DNA of 47,622 nt from SpSt-77 sp049972045 (GTDB lineage Bacteria > Chloroflexota > Anaerolineae > B4-G1 > DUEL01), in NCBI GenBank assembly GCA_049972045.1, contig JBMFKS010000007.1, positions 1-47,622 on the forward strand, read 5' to 3'. The translations under genes were made by a program, and so were the position numbers. Position 1 is the first letter of the stretch. Each line of letters starts with the position of its first letter. Under the pieces are notes generated by a model, which ran no database searches, was not told where the DNA came from, and saw nothing but the letters and a program-made list of their open reading frames with translations. Positions 38,880 through 47,550 of this stretch are shown here, piece after piece.

Positions 38880-41800
38880 AGAGGGATTACAGGTCTTGGC
38901 TCTTCCTTTCGCTGGTCATCCTGCTGCTCCTGACCCTGCTGGCGGGGACTGCCCTGGTCGCCCGCCACCAGGCCGCCACGCGCGGCATCCCTCGGGGCCT
39001 CCCCGACCCCGTTGCTGACGCCGACGTTCCCCTCCTCTGCATCAACGCGGCCCTGCACGCCCCGACGCCCGCGCTCCCGGTGGAGAGGGCGCTGGACCTG
39101 ATGGCCGAGGGGGGCTTTCGGTGGGTGCGCCAGTCTTTCCCCTGGGCGCGGATAGAACCTGCGCCGGGCCAATACGACTGGGCGCCCTGGGACCGGATAG
39201 TGGAGGAGACCACCGCGCGGGGGCTGGAACTCATCGTCGTCCTGGAGCGGCCGCCGGAGTGGGTTGGCAGTCCCCCTGCCCCGGCGGACTTCGCTCACTT
39301 CGCGGGAACGGTTGCGGCCCGCTACGGCGACCGCCTCCGGTACTACCAGATATGGCACAACCCCAACCTGGAGGATGGCTGGGGCATGCCGCCTCATCCG
39401 GCCCAGTACGCCGAACTGCTCCGCCAGGCCGCCCTGGCCGTCCGCGCCGCCGACCCCGACGCCCGTATCCTCCTGGGCAGTCTGGCCCCTACGGTGGAAC
39501 AGGGGCCGCAGAACCTCTCCGAGGTCCGCTTTCTGGAGGAACTCTACGCGGCCGGAGCCGCCCCGTATTTTGACATCGTCCCGGCGCAGGCCTACGGGTT
39601 TGAGACCGGGCCAGAGGACCGCCGGGTGGACGAAGGGGTGCTCAACTTCTCCCGTGCCGTGCTGATCCGGGAGGTCATGGAGGCCCATGGGGACGGCGGG
39701 AAGGCCCTTTGGGTCTCTCACTTCGGCTGGAACTCCCTGCCGTCCGATTGGGACGACGTCCCTTCCATCTGGGGGACGGTGGACGAAGCGACCCAGGCGG
39801 AGTACACGGTGGGAGCGCTGGAGCGGGCCCGCCGGGAGTGGCCCTGGGTGGGCGCGATGTGTCTTTCCCACTTCCAGCCCGACCTGAGCCTGCCCGCGCC
39901 CGGCACCGGCACCCCGGACGCCCGCCGCCACTGGGGGTTTGCCCTCGTCGGGCCCGACGGTGCCCCCCGGGCCGCCTACCGCGCGGTGGCCGCATGGGCC
40001 CGCCGTCCCCCCACCAACGACCCCGGATACTGGACCCCGTCCTCCGGCCTCGCCGACTGGGAGGGGGATTGGGAACTCTCCGAACGGGGCGCCGACCCCG
40101 GGCAGGAGGGGGGGTACCGGGTCACCATCCCCTTCTGGGGCACCGACTTCGGCTTGCGAGCGCGTCGGGGCAACTACCGGGCCTACTTTTACGTCACCAT
40201 AGACGGCCAGCCCGCCAATGCTCTCCCCCGGGACGAGGCAGGGCGGGCGTACATCGTCCTCACTTCCCCCGACTACCAGCCGCAGGAGGTCACGATACCG
40301 GCCGCGCGGGGCCTTCCGGCGGGCCCGCATACCGCCGTCGTCATTGCCGAGCGGGGGTGGGATCAGTGGCCTCTGGCGGGGTGGAGCGTGGCCTACCACC
40401 CCGATGACCGCCCCTACCGGGCCGTCCTGGTCGGGCTGGTCCTTACAGCGCTGGCCGCGCTGGTCGGACTGGTCCTTCTGGGTCGCCGGATCGCTCCCGG
40501 CTCGCCCGCGCGGGCGCTCGTGGCGGTCTGGCGGGGCTTATCCGAAGGGGTCCAGTGGCTGGTGACCCTCCTCGTCACCGGCCTCCTCTGGGCCGGCGCC
40601 TGGATGACCTGGGGCCTGGAGACGGGCGGCGGCGTCTTCCGCCGCCTGGGCGACGGCGGCGGACTGACGGTCACCCTGGCCGCCGCCGGTCTCTTCTACT
40701 ATTCCCCCTGGTTTCTGCTCACGGTGATCGCCGGCCTGGCGCTCTTCGGCATCATCCTCCTGCGTCCGGACTTCGGACTGGCGCTGGTGGCGGCACTGGC
40801 CCCCTTCTACACCCTCCCCCGTCCGCTCCTGGAGCGGGCCTTCTCTATGGCCGAAATCGTCACCCTGATGACGCTGGTGGCGTGGGGGGTGCGGGCCCTC
40901 CTTTCCTCCCCCGTCGCCTCCGGCGGCTTCCGCCTCCCCCTCTACCGCTCGGCGGGAGAGGGGGAGGGAGGAAGGGGGGTGGGGGTGAGGGTGAGAGCCG
41001 TCCTGGCCTTTGTCCTGATTGCCCTGGTCTCCACCATGCAGGCGGACTTCCAGCGGGTGGCTTGGCGGGAACTGCGGACGACCATTCTGGAGCCGGCGCT
41101 GTTCTACCTGATGCTGCGGACCCTTTTCTCCCTCGGCCCGAGAGGGGAACGAGCAGGGGCAAGCCCTGCCCCTACGGGCGCGGTTGCTCCGGCGCTGTGG
41201 CGGGTGGCCGATTTCTTCGTCCTGGGCGGGGTGGCAGTGGCCCTCATCGGCCTGGTCCAGTACGCGCTGGGGGTCAACCTCATCACCGCCGAGGGGGGAC
41301 TGCCCCGCCTCCGCTCTGTCTATGGGTCGCCGAACAATGTGGGGCTCTATCTGGGGCGGGTGCTGCCGCTGCTGGTGGCGGTGGCCCTGCTGGCGCGGGA
41401 CCGCAGGCGGCGGATGGCCTACGGGCTGGCCGCGCTGCCCGTGGGCGCGGCGCTTCTGCTCAGTTTCTCCAAGGGGGCCCTCCTCCTGGGCGTCCCCGCC
41501 GCGCTGGTGACGGTGGGGCTCCTGGCCGGTGGGCGCTGGCGCTGGGCCACCCTTGCCCTCCTCCTGGTCCTGACGCTGGCCTTGGTGCCGCTCCTGCGCC
41601 TGCCCCGCTTCGCCTCCCTCTTCACCACCCAGGAGGGCACCACCTTCTTCCGCATCAAACTCTGGCAGGGGACGGTGGCGATGATCCGGGACCACGTCTG
41701 GCTGGGCGTGGGGCCGGATAACTTCCTGTACCATTACCGAAGCCGCTACATCCTGCCCTCGGCCTGGCAGGAGCCGGACCTCTCCCACCCGCATAACTTC

Positions 41801-42082
41801 CTGCTGGACTTCTGGGCCCGGCTGGGGGTCTTCGGCCTGGCGGCCGGCATCGGACTGCAGGTCGCCTTCTGGCGGGCGGCCCTGCCCCTCCGTCGCCACG
41901 AGGACCCCGACGCCCGCGCCCTGGCCATCGGCCTTATGGGCGGCGTCGCCGACATGCTGGCCCACGGCCTGGTGGACCACTCGTTCTTCCTGATAGACCT
42001 GGCCTACGCCTTCTTCCTGGCCCTGGCGCTGGTGGAACGGGTGAAAGAAAACCACGAATTCGGCCTACAACATTGCGGTTGA
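38876..42082 (+). CDS. O-antigen ligase/polymerase-like protein with an N-terminal degenerate glycoside-hydrolase domain
   Basis: 1068 residues, GTG start overlapping surE. N-terminal membrane helix (9-29), then a TIM-barrel glycosidase-like domain (about 60-390: GFRWVRQSFPWARIEPAPGQ). The usual WNEPN acid/base motif reads WHNPN (N162) and the usual TEFGW nucleophile motif reads SHFGW (H282), so both catalytic glutamates are absent. A beta-sandwich-like region (about 390-500) follows. The C-terminal half has about 12 membrane helices with the O-antigen ligase motifs GSPNNVGLYLG, SFSKGALLLG, GVGPDNFLYHYRSRY and SHPHNFLLDFWARLG. Two inserts (about 40960-41005 and 41149-41176) look repeat-derived. 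The stop codon lies in a MITE end. Confidence 0.88.
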   Translation: MKRDYRSWLFLSLVILLLLTLLAGTALVARHQAATRGIPRGLPDPVADADVPLLCINAALHAPTPALPVERALDLMAEGGFRWVRQSFPWARIEPAPGQYDWAPWDRIVEETTARGLELIVVLERPPEWVGSPPAPADFAHFAGTVAARYGDRLRYYQIWHNPNLEDGWGMPPHPAQYAELLRQAALAVRAADPDARILLGSLAPTVEQGPQNLSEVRFLEELYAAGAAPYFDIVPAQAYGFETGPEDRRVDEGVLNFSRAVLIREVMEAHGDGGKALWVSHFGWNSLPSDWDDVPSIWGTVDEATQAEYTVGALERARREWPWVGAMCLSHFQPDLSLPAPGTGTPDARRHWGFALVGPDGAPRAAYRAVAAWARRPPTNDPGYWTPSSGLADWEGDWELSERGADPGQEGGYRVTIPFWGTDFGLRARRGNYRAYFYVTIDGQPANALPRDEAGRAYIVLTSPDYQPQEVTIPAARGLPAGPHTAVVIAERGWDQWPLAGWSVAYHPDDRPYRAVLVGLVLTALAALVGLVLLGRRIAPGSPARALVAVWRGLSEGVQWLVTLLVTGLLWAGAWMTWGLETGGGVFRRLGDGGGLTVTLAAAGLFYYSPWFLLTVIAGLALFGIILLRPDFGLALVAALAPFYTLPRPLLERAFSMAEIVTLMTLVAWGVRALLSSPVASGGFRLPLYRSAGEGEGGRGVGVRVRAVLAFVLIALVSTMQADFQRVAWRELRTTILEPALFYLMLRTLFSLGPRGERAGASPAPTGAVAPALWRVADFFVLGGVAVALIGLVQYALGVNLITAEGGLPRLRSVYGSPNNVGLYLGRVLPLLVAVALLARDRRRRMAYGLAALPVGAALLLSFSKGALLLGVPAALVTVGLLAGGRWRWATLALLLVLTLALVPLLRLPRFASLFTTQEGTTFFRIKLWQGTVAMIRDHVWLGVGPDNFLYHYRSRYILPSAWQEPDLSHPHNFLLDFWARLGVFGLAAGIGLQVAFWRAALPLRRHEDPDARALAIGLMGGVADMLAHGLVDHSFFLIDLAYAFFLALALVERVKENHEFGLQHCG

Positions 42083-42184
42083 CAAACCAGTAGGGCAACT
42101 GCTCGCAGTTGCCCTACTGGTGGCCTGCATGGGCCCCTGGCCGCGTCGGCAATTCGGACCCATCAGCATAAACTTGACTGACCA
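42079..42184. mobile_element. MITE-like element, family 1, copy 3 (rearranged)
   Basis: Begins TTGACAAACCA, goes straight into the GTAGGGCAACTG...GTTGCCCTAC palindrome, then shares GGCCTGCATGGGCCCCTGGC and AACTTGACTGACCA with the other copies. The two ends are in direct rather than inverted orientation, so part of the element has been lost or flipped. It supplies the TGA of the preceding gene. Confidence 0.65.
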
Positions 42185-42361
42185 TAGGTTCTTGGCGCTC
42201 TTGGCGCCCTGAGCGGTTTTCGCAGATTCACCGCAAAGAACGCAAAGGACGCAGAGATTAAGGGGCTGGGGGGAGGGGTGAGGTAGGTAGTTGCCCGGAT
42301 GATCGTGCCAATTTTTGTGTCTTCGTGTCTTGGTGGTTAAATATCCGTTGAAAGGAGCCCG
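42185..42361. other. gap before the GH13 gene, with degenerate 9-base repeats
   Basis: Contains CGCAAAGAA, CGCAAAGGA, CGCAGAGAT at about 42230-42256, and TTGTGTC/TTCGTGTC units at about 42314-42336. No gene is visible. AGGAG at about 42353 is the ribosome-binding site of the next gene. Confidence 0.5.
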
Positions 42362-43816
42362 TTGAGTTTCCAGACACCCGACTGGGTCCAAGATGCCGTC
42401 TTCTACCAGATTTTCCCCGACCGCTTCGCCCAGAGCGCGCGGGTACCCAAACCGAATAACCTGGAGCCCTGGGACAGTCCCCCGACCCTCTACGGCTTCA
42501 AGGGCGGGGACCTGCGGGGCATCCTGGAGCGGCTGGATTACCTCCAGGACCTGGGTGTCAACGCTATCTACTTCAATCCCATCTTTCAGTCCACCGCCAA
42601 CCACCGCTATCACACCCACGACTACTACCGGGTGGACCCGATCCTGGGCGGGGATGAGGCCTTCCGGGGCCTGCTGGACGAGGCCCATCGGCGAGGGATC
42701 CGGGTTGTTCTGGACGGGGTTTTCAACCACGCCAGCCGGGGGTTCTTCCCGTTCAACCACATCCTGGAGAACGGCCCGGCGTCGCCGTATCTGGACTGGT
42801 TCATCGTCAAGGGGTTCCCGCTGTACGCCTATTCGGCCCGTCGGAAGCCCAACTACGAGGCCTGGTGGGGCCTGCGGGCCCTCCCCAAACTGAACACCGA
42901 CAACCCCCAGGTGCGGGAGTTCATCATGGGCGTTGCCGAACACTGGCTGCGGGAGGGGATAGACGGCTGGCGGCTGGACGTCCCGCTGGAGATCAAGACC
43001 CCGGGCTTCTGGGAGGAGTTTCGCCGCCGGGTCAAGGCGGTCAATCCGGAGGCGTACATTGTTGCCGAAATCTGGGAGGACGCCACCCCGTGGCTGCAGG
43101 GGGAACATTTTGACGGGGTGATGAACTACGTCTTCGCCCGCGCGGTGTGGGGCTTCTGCGGGGGGCCAATGCTGGATACCTCTTTCCGGCCCGGTGGCTT
43201 CCGCCTTCGCCCCCTTTCCGGGACGGAGTTCGCCGCCGAGATAGACCGTCTGCTGGCCCTCTACCCCTGGGAAGCGACGCTGGCCCAGTTGAACCTGCTG
43301 GGGAGCCACGATACTCCACGCCTGCGGACTCTCTTCCGGGGCGACACCCGGCGGGTGCGGCTGGCAGTGCTTTTACAGATGACCTTCCCCGGCGCGCCCT
43401 GCATCTACTACGGGGACGAAATCGGCATGGAGGGCGGGGACGACCCGGATTGCCGTCGGGCCTTCCCGTGGGACGAGTCCCGCTGGGATACCGACCTGCG
43501 GGATTGGGTTCGCCGCTGTGTTGCTCTGCGGCACGCCCGTCCGGCCCTGCGGCGGGGCGCTTTCCACCTCCTCTGGGCCGACCGGAGCGTCTACGCCTTC
43601 GCCCGCGCGCTCCCGCCCGACCCGCCGATCGGGGTGGCGGTCAACGCCGGGGAGACTCCGGCGGAAGTAGCCGTGCCGCTTCGGGAGGGAGCCTGGGAAG
43701 GGGCCCCCGCCGGCTCCTGGACCGACCTGCTCTCCGGCCGGACCTTCTCCGCCGCCGACGGCATACTGCGTCTCTCCCTCCCGCCCCTCTCCGGAGTCGT
43801 GCTGGCGCGCGGGTAG
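42362..43816 (+). CDS. GH13 alpha-amylase-family glycosidase (neopullulanase/maltogenic type)
   Basis: 484 residues, no signal peptide, so probably cytoplasmic. Catalytic residues are present: nucleophile Asp in GWRLDVPLEI, acid/base Glu in YIVAEIWED, and the third Asp in LLGSHDTPRL. Region I is DGVFNHASRG. The short N-terminus and the HTHDYYRVDP segment suggest a cyclodextrinase/neopullulanase-like enzyme acting on maltodextrins, which would pair with the GlgP at 9640. TTG start, with AGGAG about 7 bases upstream. The TAG stop is part of a MITE target duplication. Confidence 0.9.
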   Translation: MSFQTPDWVQDAVFYQIFPDRFAQSARVPKPNNLEPWDSPPTLYGFKGGDLRGILERLDYLQDLGVNAIYFNPIFQSTANHRYHTHDYYRVDPILGGDEAFRGLLDEAHRRGIRVVLDGVFNHASRGFFPFNHILENGPASPYLDWFIVKGFPLYAYSARRKPNYEAWWGLRALPKLNTDNPQVREFIMGVAEHWLREGIDGWRLDVPLEIKTPGFWEEFRRRVKAVNPEAYIVAEIWEDATPWLQGEHFDGVMNYVFARAVWGFCGGPMLDTSFRPGGFRLRPLSGTEFAAEIDRLLALYPWEATLAQLNLLGSHDTPRLRTLFRGDTRRVRLAVLLQMTFPGAPCIYYGDEIGMEGGDDPDCRRAFPWDESRWDTDLRDWVRRCVALRHARPALRRGAFHLLWADRSVYAFARALPPDPPIGVAVNAGETPAEVAVPLREGAWEGAPAGSWTDLLSGRTFSAADGILRLSLPPLSGVVLARG

Positions 43817-43943
43817 TGGTTTGTCAGCAGCCCTTTTGTGGGTCTTTGCGCCCGACAATGTCGGCCATTCGGCCAGTAGGGCAACTGCTCACGGTTGTCA
43901 CGGTTGCCCTACGCCTTCCCATCAGCATAAACTTGACTGACCA
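43817..43943 (+). mobile_element. MITE-like element, family 1, copy 4
   Basis: 127 bases, ends TGGTTTGTCAG and TTGACTGACCA, flanked by GTAG on both sides (43813-43816 and 43944-43947). It shares CAGCCCTTTTGTGGGTCTTT, the GTAGGGCAACTG palindrome and CATCAGCATAAACTTGACTG with the other copies. It starts exactly after the GH13 stop codon. Confidence 0.75.
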
Positions 43944-43983
43944 GTAGATCGGATTGCCAATCCGACTTCCCATTCGCCATTCG

Positions 43984-44039
43984 TCGTCCGTCGTCGGTGG
44001 CCCGTCGTCTATGGTCTGTCGTCTATGGTCCGTGGTTTG
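43984..44039. repeat. 7-bp-period array upstream of and running into yggS
   Basis: Eight units (TCGTCCG, TCGTCGG, TGGCCCG, TCGTCTA, TGGTCTG, TCGTCTA, TGGTCCG, TGGTTTG). The yggS ATG lies inside the array, so the first codons (MVRG) are repeat-encoded. Confidence 0.85.
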
Positions 44040-44771
44040 ATTGAGCAGAATCTGCGTCGGGTTCGGGAGCGCATCGCGGAGGCCGCCCTGCGGGCCGGGC
44101 GGGACCCCGCCGCAGTGACCCTGGTCGCCGTCACCAAGACCTTCCCGCCGGAGGTCATCCTGGAGGGATACGCGGCGGGTCTGCGCCACTTCGGGGAGAA
44201 CCGGCCCGAGGAGGGGGCGGAGAAAATTCCCATGGTCAACGCCGCCATCCCCGGCCCCCGCCCCACCTGGCACATGGTCGGCCACGTCCAGAGCCGCAAG
44301 GCCGACCTGGCGGTGGCCTATTTTGACGTGGTCCACTCGGTGGACCGGCGGAAAATCGCCCAACGGCTGAGCCGGTTTACGGGGGAGGCCGGGCGGGAGA
44401 TACCGGTCCTCCTGGAGTGCAACGTCAGCGGGGAGGCGACGAAATTCGGCTTCCCGGTAGACCGTTGGGAGGAGGACGCGGCACAGCGGGAGGCCTTCTT
44501 CGCCGAGTGCGCGGCGATTCTGGCCCTGCCTGGCCTGCGGGTAGAAGGACTGATGACGGTCGCCCCGCTGACCGATGACCCCGAAGCGGTGCGTCCGGTC
44601 TTCGCCCGCCTGCGCGCGCTGCGGGACGCTCTGCGGGAGCGGTTTCCCTATCTGCCCTGGCGCGAACTCTCTATGGGAATGACCGACGACTTTGAAGTCG
44701 CGGTGGAGGAAGGAGCGACAATGGTCCGCATCGGACGGGCCATTTTCGGACCCCGGAGGGAGGAGCAGTGA
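44025..44771 (+). CDS. yggS: YggS/PLPBP-family pyridoxal-phosphate homeostasis protein
   Basis: 248 residues. The PLP lysine is in VTLVAVTKTFPPEVI (K38), and the phosphate-binding GMTDDFEVAVEEGATMVRIG is at the C-terminus. HFGENRPEE and WHMVGHVQSRK are family motifs. It buffers PLP and affects amino-acid metabolism. The ATG at 44025 is inside a 7-bp array with no Shine-Dalgarno sequence; the TTG at 44037 is an alternative. Overlaps yggT by one base. Confidence 0.94.
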   Translation: MVRGLIEQNLRRVRERIAEAALRAGRDPAAVTLVAVTKTFPPEVILEGYAAGLRHFGENRPEEGAEKIPMVNAAIPGPRPTWHMVGHVQSRKADLAVAYFDVVHSVDRRKIAQRLSRFTGEAGREIPVLLECNVSGEATKFGFPVDRWEEDAAQREAFFAECAAILALPGLRVEGLMTVAPLTDDPEAVRPVFARLRALRDALRERFPYLPWRELSMGMTDDFEVAVEEGATMVRIGRAIFGPRREEQ

Positions 44772-45025
44772 TGTTCTTTCTGTACCGACTGATCAACGCC
44801 CTGTTCACCCTGTACACCCTGGCCATCATTGCCCGGGCCCTGCTGCCGGTCTTCGGCCTCAGTTACGCCCATCCGGTGATGCGGTTCCTCTACACCATCA
44901 CGGAGCCGCTGCTGGCCCCGATTCGCCGTCGTCTGCCGTATGGGGGGCCGGTGGACTTCAGCCCGCTGGTTCTCATCCTGCTCCTCTGGTTGGTGGAGCA
45001 GGTCCTGATATGGGTGTTGTTTTGA
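44771..45025 (+). CDS. yggT: YggT-family membrane protein
   Basis: 84 residues with two membrane helices and the family core PVMRFLYTITEPLLAPIRR between them. YggT proteins occur beside yggS in many bacteria and are linked to osmotic tolerance and division; exact role unclear. ATG at 44771 with AGGAG 5 bases upstream; a GTG at 44768 would add one residue. The stop codon begins the next 7-bp array. Confidence 0.9.
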   Translation: MFFLYRLINALFTLYTLAIIARALLPVFGLSYAHPVMRFLYTITEPLLAPIRRRLPYGGPVDFSPLVLILLLWLVEQVLIWVLF

Positions 45026-45096
45026 CCACAGACCACAGACGACTGACGACGGACCACAGACCACAGACCACTCACGGCTAACAACTAACGGCTAAC
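45023..45096. repeat. 7-bp-period array filling the yggT-yggU gap
   Basis: Seven units of NGACSAC (45023-45071), then TCACGGC, TAACAAC, TAACGGC and TAAC leading into the ATG. It begins at the yggT stop codon and ends at the yggU start codon. Confidence 0.92.
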
Positions 45097-45390
45097 ATGC
45101 TGATCATCCGGGAAGACCGCGAAGGGTGCACATTCGGCGTCCATGTGGCGCCGGGGAGCCGGCAGGATGCCGTCGTCGGCCTCTACGGCGACGCGCTGCG
45201 GGTGCGCCTGCGTGCTCCGGCGATAGAAGGGAGGGCCAACCAGGCGCTGCGGGCTTTTCTGGCCGAGCAACTAAACGTGTCCATAGAGGCGGTAGAGATT
45301 CTCTCCGGCCACACCTCCCGCCACAAGGTGGTTCGGGTGGCCGGGGTGACTGCCGACCGGGTGCGTGCGCTCCTGAAAGACTCCGGATAA
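45097..45390 (+). CDS. yggU: DUF167/YggU-family protein
   Basis: 97 residues. Family pattern: FGVHVAPGSRQDAVVGLYGD, LRVRLRAPAIEGRANQAL, and SGHTSRHKVVRVAGV near the end. Function is not established for the family. The neighbourhood (yggS-yggT-yggU) is conserved in many bacteria. No Shine-Dalgarno sequence; the ATG directly follows a 7-bp array. Confidence 0.9.
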   Translation: MLIIREDREGCTFGVHVAPGSRQDAVVGLYGDALRVRLRAPAIEGRANQALRAFLAEQLNVSIEAVEILSGHTSRHKVVRVAGVTADRVRALLKDSG

Positions 45391-45402
45391 AGAGGTGCAA
45401 CG

Positions 45403-45960
45403 ATGCCCAAACAAATCCGTGAACCGGGAACCTATCTCTATCCTCTGCCGGTGGTGCTGGTCAGTTGCGGCGTGGGCGATGAGGCCAACATTATCACCCT
45501 CTCCTGGGTGGGCACCGTCTGCTCCACGCCGCCGATGATCGGCATCGGGGTGCGGCCCTCGCGCCATTCCCACCACCTCATCCGGGAGGTGGGGGAGTTC
45601 GTTGTCAACCTGCCCACGGCCGACCAGGCGCGGGAGGCGGATTACTGCGGTCGGGTCTCCGGGAAGGGTGCCGACAAGTGGGCCGCCTGTAGATTCACCC
45701 GGGCCGCCGGAACCCGGGTACGGGTCCCCCTCATCGCCGAGTGCCCCGTCAACATAGAGTGCCACCTCCGCCACATCGTCCCGTTGGGCAGCCATGACCT
45801 CTTCATCGGCGAGGTGGTCGCCGTCCATGTGGACGAGGCGGTGCTGGATACAGAGGGACGGGTGGACTTCGCCCGGCTGGCGCCGTTTCTCTACACGGGG
45901 CGGGACTACCGGCGATTGGGGGAGCGGTTGGCTCCGGTGGGGTTTTCGTTGGAGTCCTGA
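45403..45960 (+). CDS. flavin reductase family protein (FMN-binding split barrel)
   Basis: 185 residues. The pattern of this family is visible: YPLPVVLVSCG-type start (TYLYPLPVVLVSCGVGDEAN), NIITLSWVGTVCSTPPMIGI, SRHSHHLIREVGEFVVNLPT, and HDLFIGEVVAVHVDEAVLD. It binds FMN and may reduce free flavin or act as a flavoprotein oxidoreductase. AGAGGTG precedes the ATG. Ends just before a perfect palindrome. Confidence 0.88.
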   Translation: MPKQIREPGTYLYPLPVVLVSCGVGDEANIITLSWVGTVCSTPPMIGIGVRPSRHSHHLIREVGEFVVNLPTADQAREADYCGRVSGKGADKWAACRFTRAAGTRVRVPLIAECPVNIECHLRHIVPLGSHDLFIGEVVAVHVDEAVLDTEGRVDFARLAPFLYTGRDYRRLGERLAPVGFSLES

Positions 45961-45998
45961 AAACGTGCCCGGCACTTCCGGAAGTGCCGGGCACGTTT
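45961..45998. terminator. 38-bp perfect palindrome between convergent genes, bidirectional terminator candidate
   Basis: AAACGTGCCCGGCACTTCC is followed by its exact complement. It begins the base after the flavin reductase stop and ends 10 bases before the murE stop. GC-rich arms with AAA and TTT at the ends fit a two-way terminator. Confidence 0.75.
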
Positions 45999-46008
45999 GC
46001 CCGTTTCT

Positions 46009-47550
46009 CTATCTCCGGCGGGCGGTGGGGAGGGTGTCCAGCGTCTGGCCGTGGAGGGCCCGCCGCATAGCCTCCCGGTCATCCCAGGGGTACTCCACCG
46101 TCCCGAAGCACATGGACTGTTCGTGCCCCTTGCCACAGGCGATGACCACGTCTCCGGCGCGGGCCATCTGACATGCCCGCAGAATGGCCTCCCCCCGGTC
46201 GGGGATGCGGAAGAGGTCCACCCCTTCCCGCTTCCCGGCCTCCCGCGCCGCCGCCGCGCTGGTCGCGATGATCTCATCCAGGTCCTCCGTCCGGGGGTCC
46301 TCGGCGGTCAGGACTACCACGTCCGCCAGTTCCCCGGCGATTTGTCCCATCATCGTCCGCTTCTGGCGGTCCCGCAGCCCGGCACAGCCGAAGACGACGA
46401 TGACCCGCCCCCGCGCCATCTCTCGCGCCGTCCGCAGGGCCTGCTCCAGCGCGTTGGGCGTGTGGGCGAAGTCCACAAGGGCGAGGAAATCCTGCCCCTC
46501 GTCTATCCGCTCCATCCGCCCCGGCACCCCCCGCACGGCCGCGACCCCCCGGGCAACGGCCTCCGCCGGGATGCTCAGGGCCACCGCCGCCGCTGATGCC
46601 GCCAGAATGTTGCTGACGTTGTACGCGCCGACCAGCGGGGTCGTCACCTCCACCGGGCCGTCGGGGAGGATCAGGGTGAGCCGGGTGGCGTCGGGCTCGT
46701 GCCGGACCTCCCGGACGGTCACGTCCGCCGGGCCGGACCGGCTGTAGGTGATGGAACGGTCGGCGGGAATGGGGCGGAGAAGGTCATACGAACGGTCGTC
46801 CCGGTTGAGGACGGCGACTTTGGGGACGCCCGGCTTGCGGAAGGAATGGTTCAGTCCCTCAAAGAGCATCGCCTTGGCCCGCTGGTACGCCTCCAGGGAG
46901 CCGTGGAAGTCCAGGTGCTCGTGCGTGATGTTGGTGATGACGGCGACGTCAAAGTCGCAGCCGGCCACCCGGTGCTGGGCCAGCCCGTGGGAGGTGACCT
47001 CCAGGATGGCGTGGGTGGCGCCCGTCCGGACCATACGGGCCAGGTACTGCTGGAGGTCGGGGGGGTCGGGGGTGGTGGTATGGAAACCGGTATCCACCTC
47101 CTCCTCGCCGATGCGGGCGGCGACGGTGCTGACCAGTCCGGCGTTGAGGCCGGCGGCGCGCAGGATGGAGTAGATGAGGGTGACGGTGGTCGTCTTGCCG
47201 TCGGTGCCGGTGACGCCGACCAGGGTCATCCGGCGGCTGGGGAGGCCCTCCCATGCGGCGCAGAGCCAGCCCCAGGCCTGGCGGGCGTTGGGGACCTGGA
47301 TGTAGGCGAAGGTGCCCCAGGGGAGGCCCGGCATCTCCTGGGGCGCGCGCTCGCCGACAACGGCGACGGCGCCCGCCGCCAGGGCGTCTGGGATGTAGGC
47401 GTGCCCGTCCAGGCGGACGCCGGGAATGGCGACGAAGAGGTCGCCGGGGCGTACCTGACGGGAGTCCGCCGCGATGCGGCCCACCTCGGGGTTCGGGCCG
47501 AGGCGGTGAGAGATAGCGGGTAGATAGGCGGTCAGTTCGCTCAGACGCAT
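46009..47550 (-). CDS. murE: UDP-N-acetylmuramoyl-tripeptide synthetase MurE
   Basis: 513 residues. Adds the third residue of the peptidoglycan stem peptide. ATP loop GVTGTDGKTTT (113-123), UDP-MurNAc-dipeptide contacts TTTPDP and EVTSHGL, carbamylated lysine K226 in YQRAKAMLF, and the C-terminal GKGHEQ. The specificity motif reads EDPR (417-420) instead of the DNPR of meso-diaminopimelate enzymes, so the substrate may be another diamino acid such as ornithine or lysine. GGAGGG lies 13 bases before the ATG. Confidence 0.94.
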   Translation of the reverse strand: MRLSELTAYLPAISHRLGPNPEVGRIAADSRQVRPGDLFVAIPGVRLDGHAYIPDALAAGAVAVVGERAPQEMPGLPWGTFAYIQVPNARQAWGWLCAAWEGLPSRRMTLVGVTGTDGKTTTVTLIYSILRAAGLNAGLVSTVAARIGEEEVDTGFHTTTPDPPDLQQYLARMVRTGATHAILEVTSHGLAQHRVAGCDFDVAVITNITHEHLDFHGSLEAYQRAKAMLFEGLNHSFRKPGVPKVAVLNRDDRSYDLLRPIPADRSITYSRSGPADVTVREVRHEPDATRLTLILPDGPVEVTTPLVGAYNVSNILAASAAAVALSIPAEAVARGVAAVRGVPGRMERIDEGQDFLALVDFAHTPNALEQALRTAREMARGRVIVVFGCAGLRDRQKRTMMGQIAGELADVVVLTAEDPRTEDLDEIIATSAAAAREAGKREGVDLFRIPDRGEAILRACQMARAGDVVIACGKGHEQSMCFGTVEYPWDDREAMRRALHGQTLDTLPTARRR

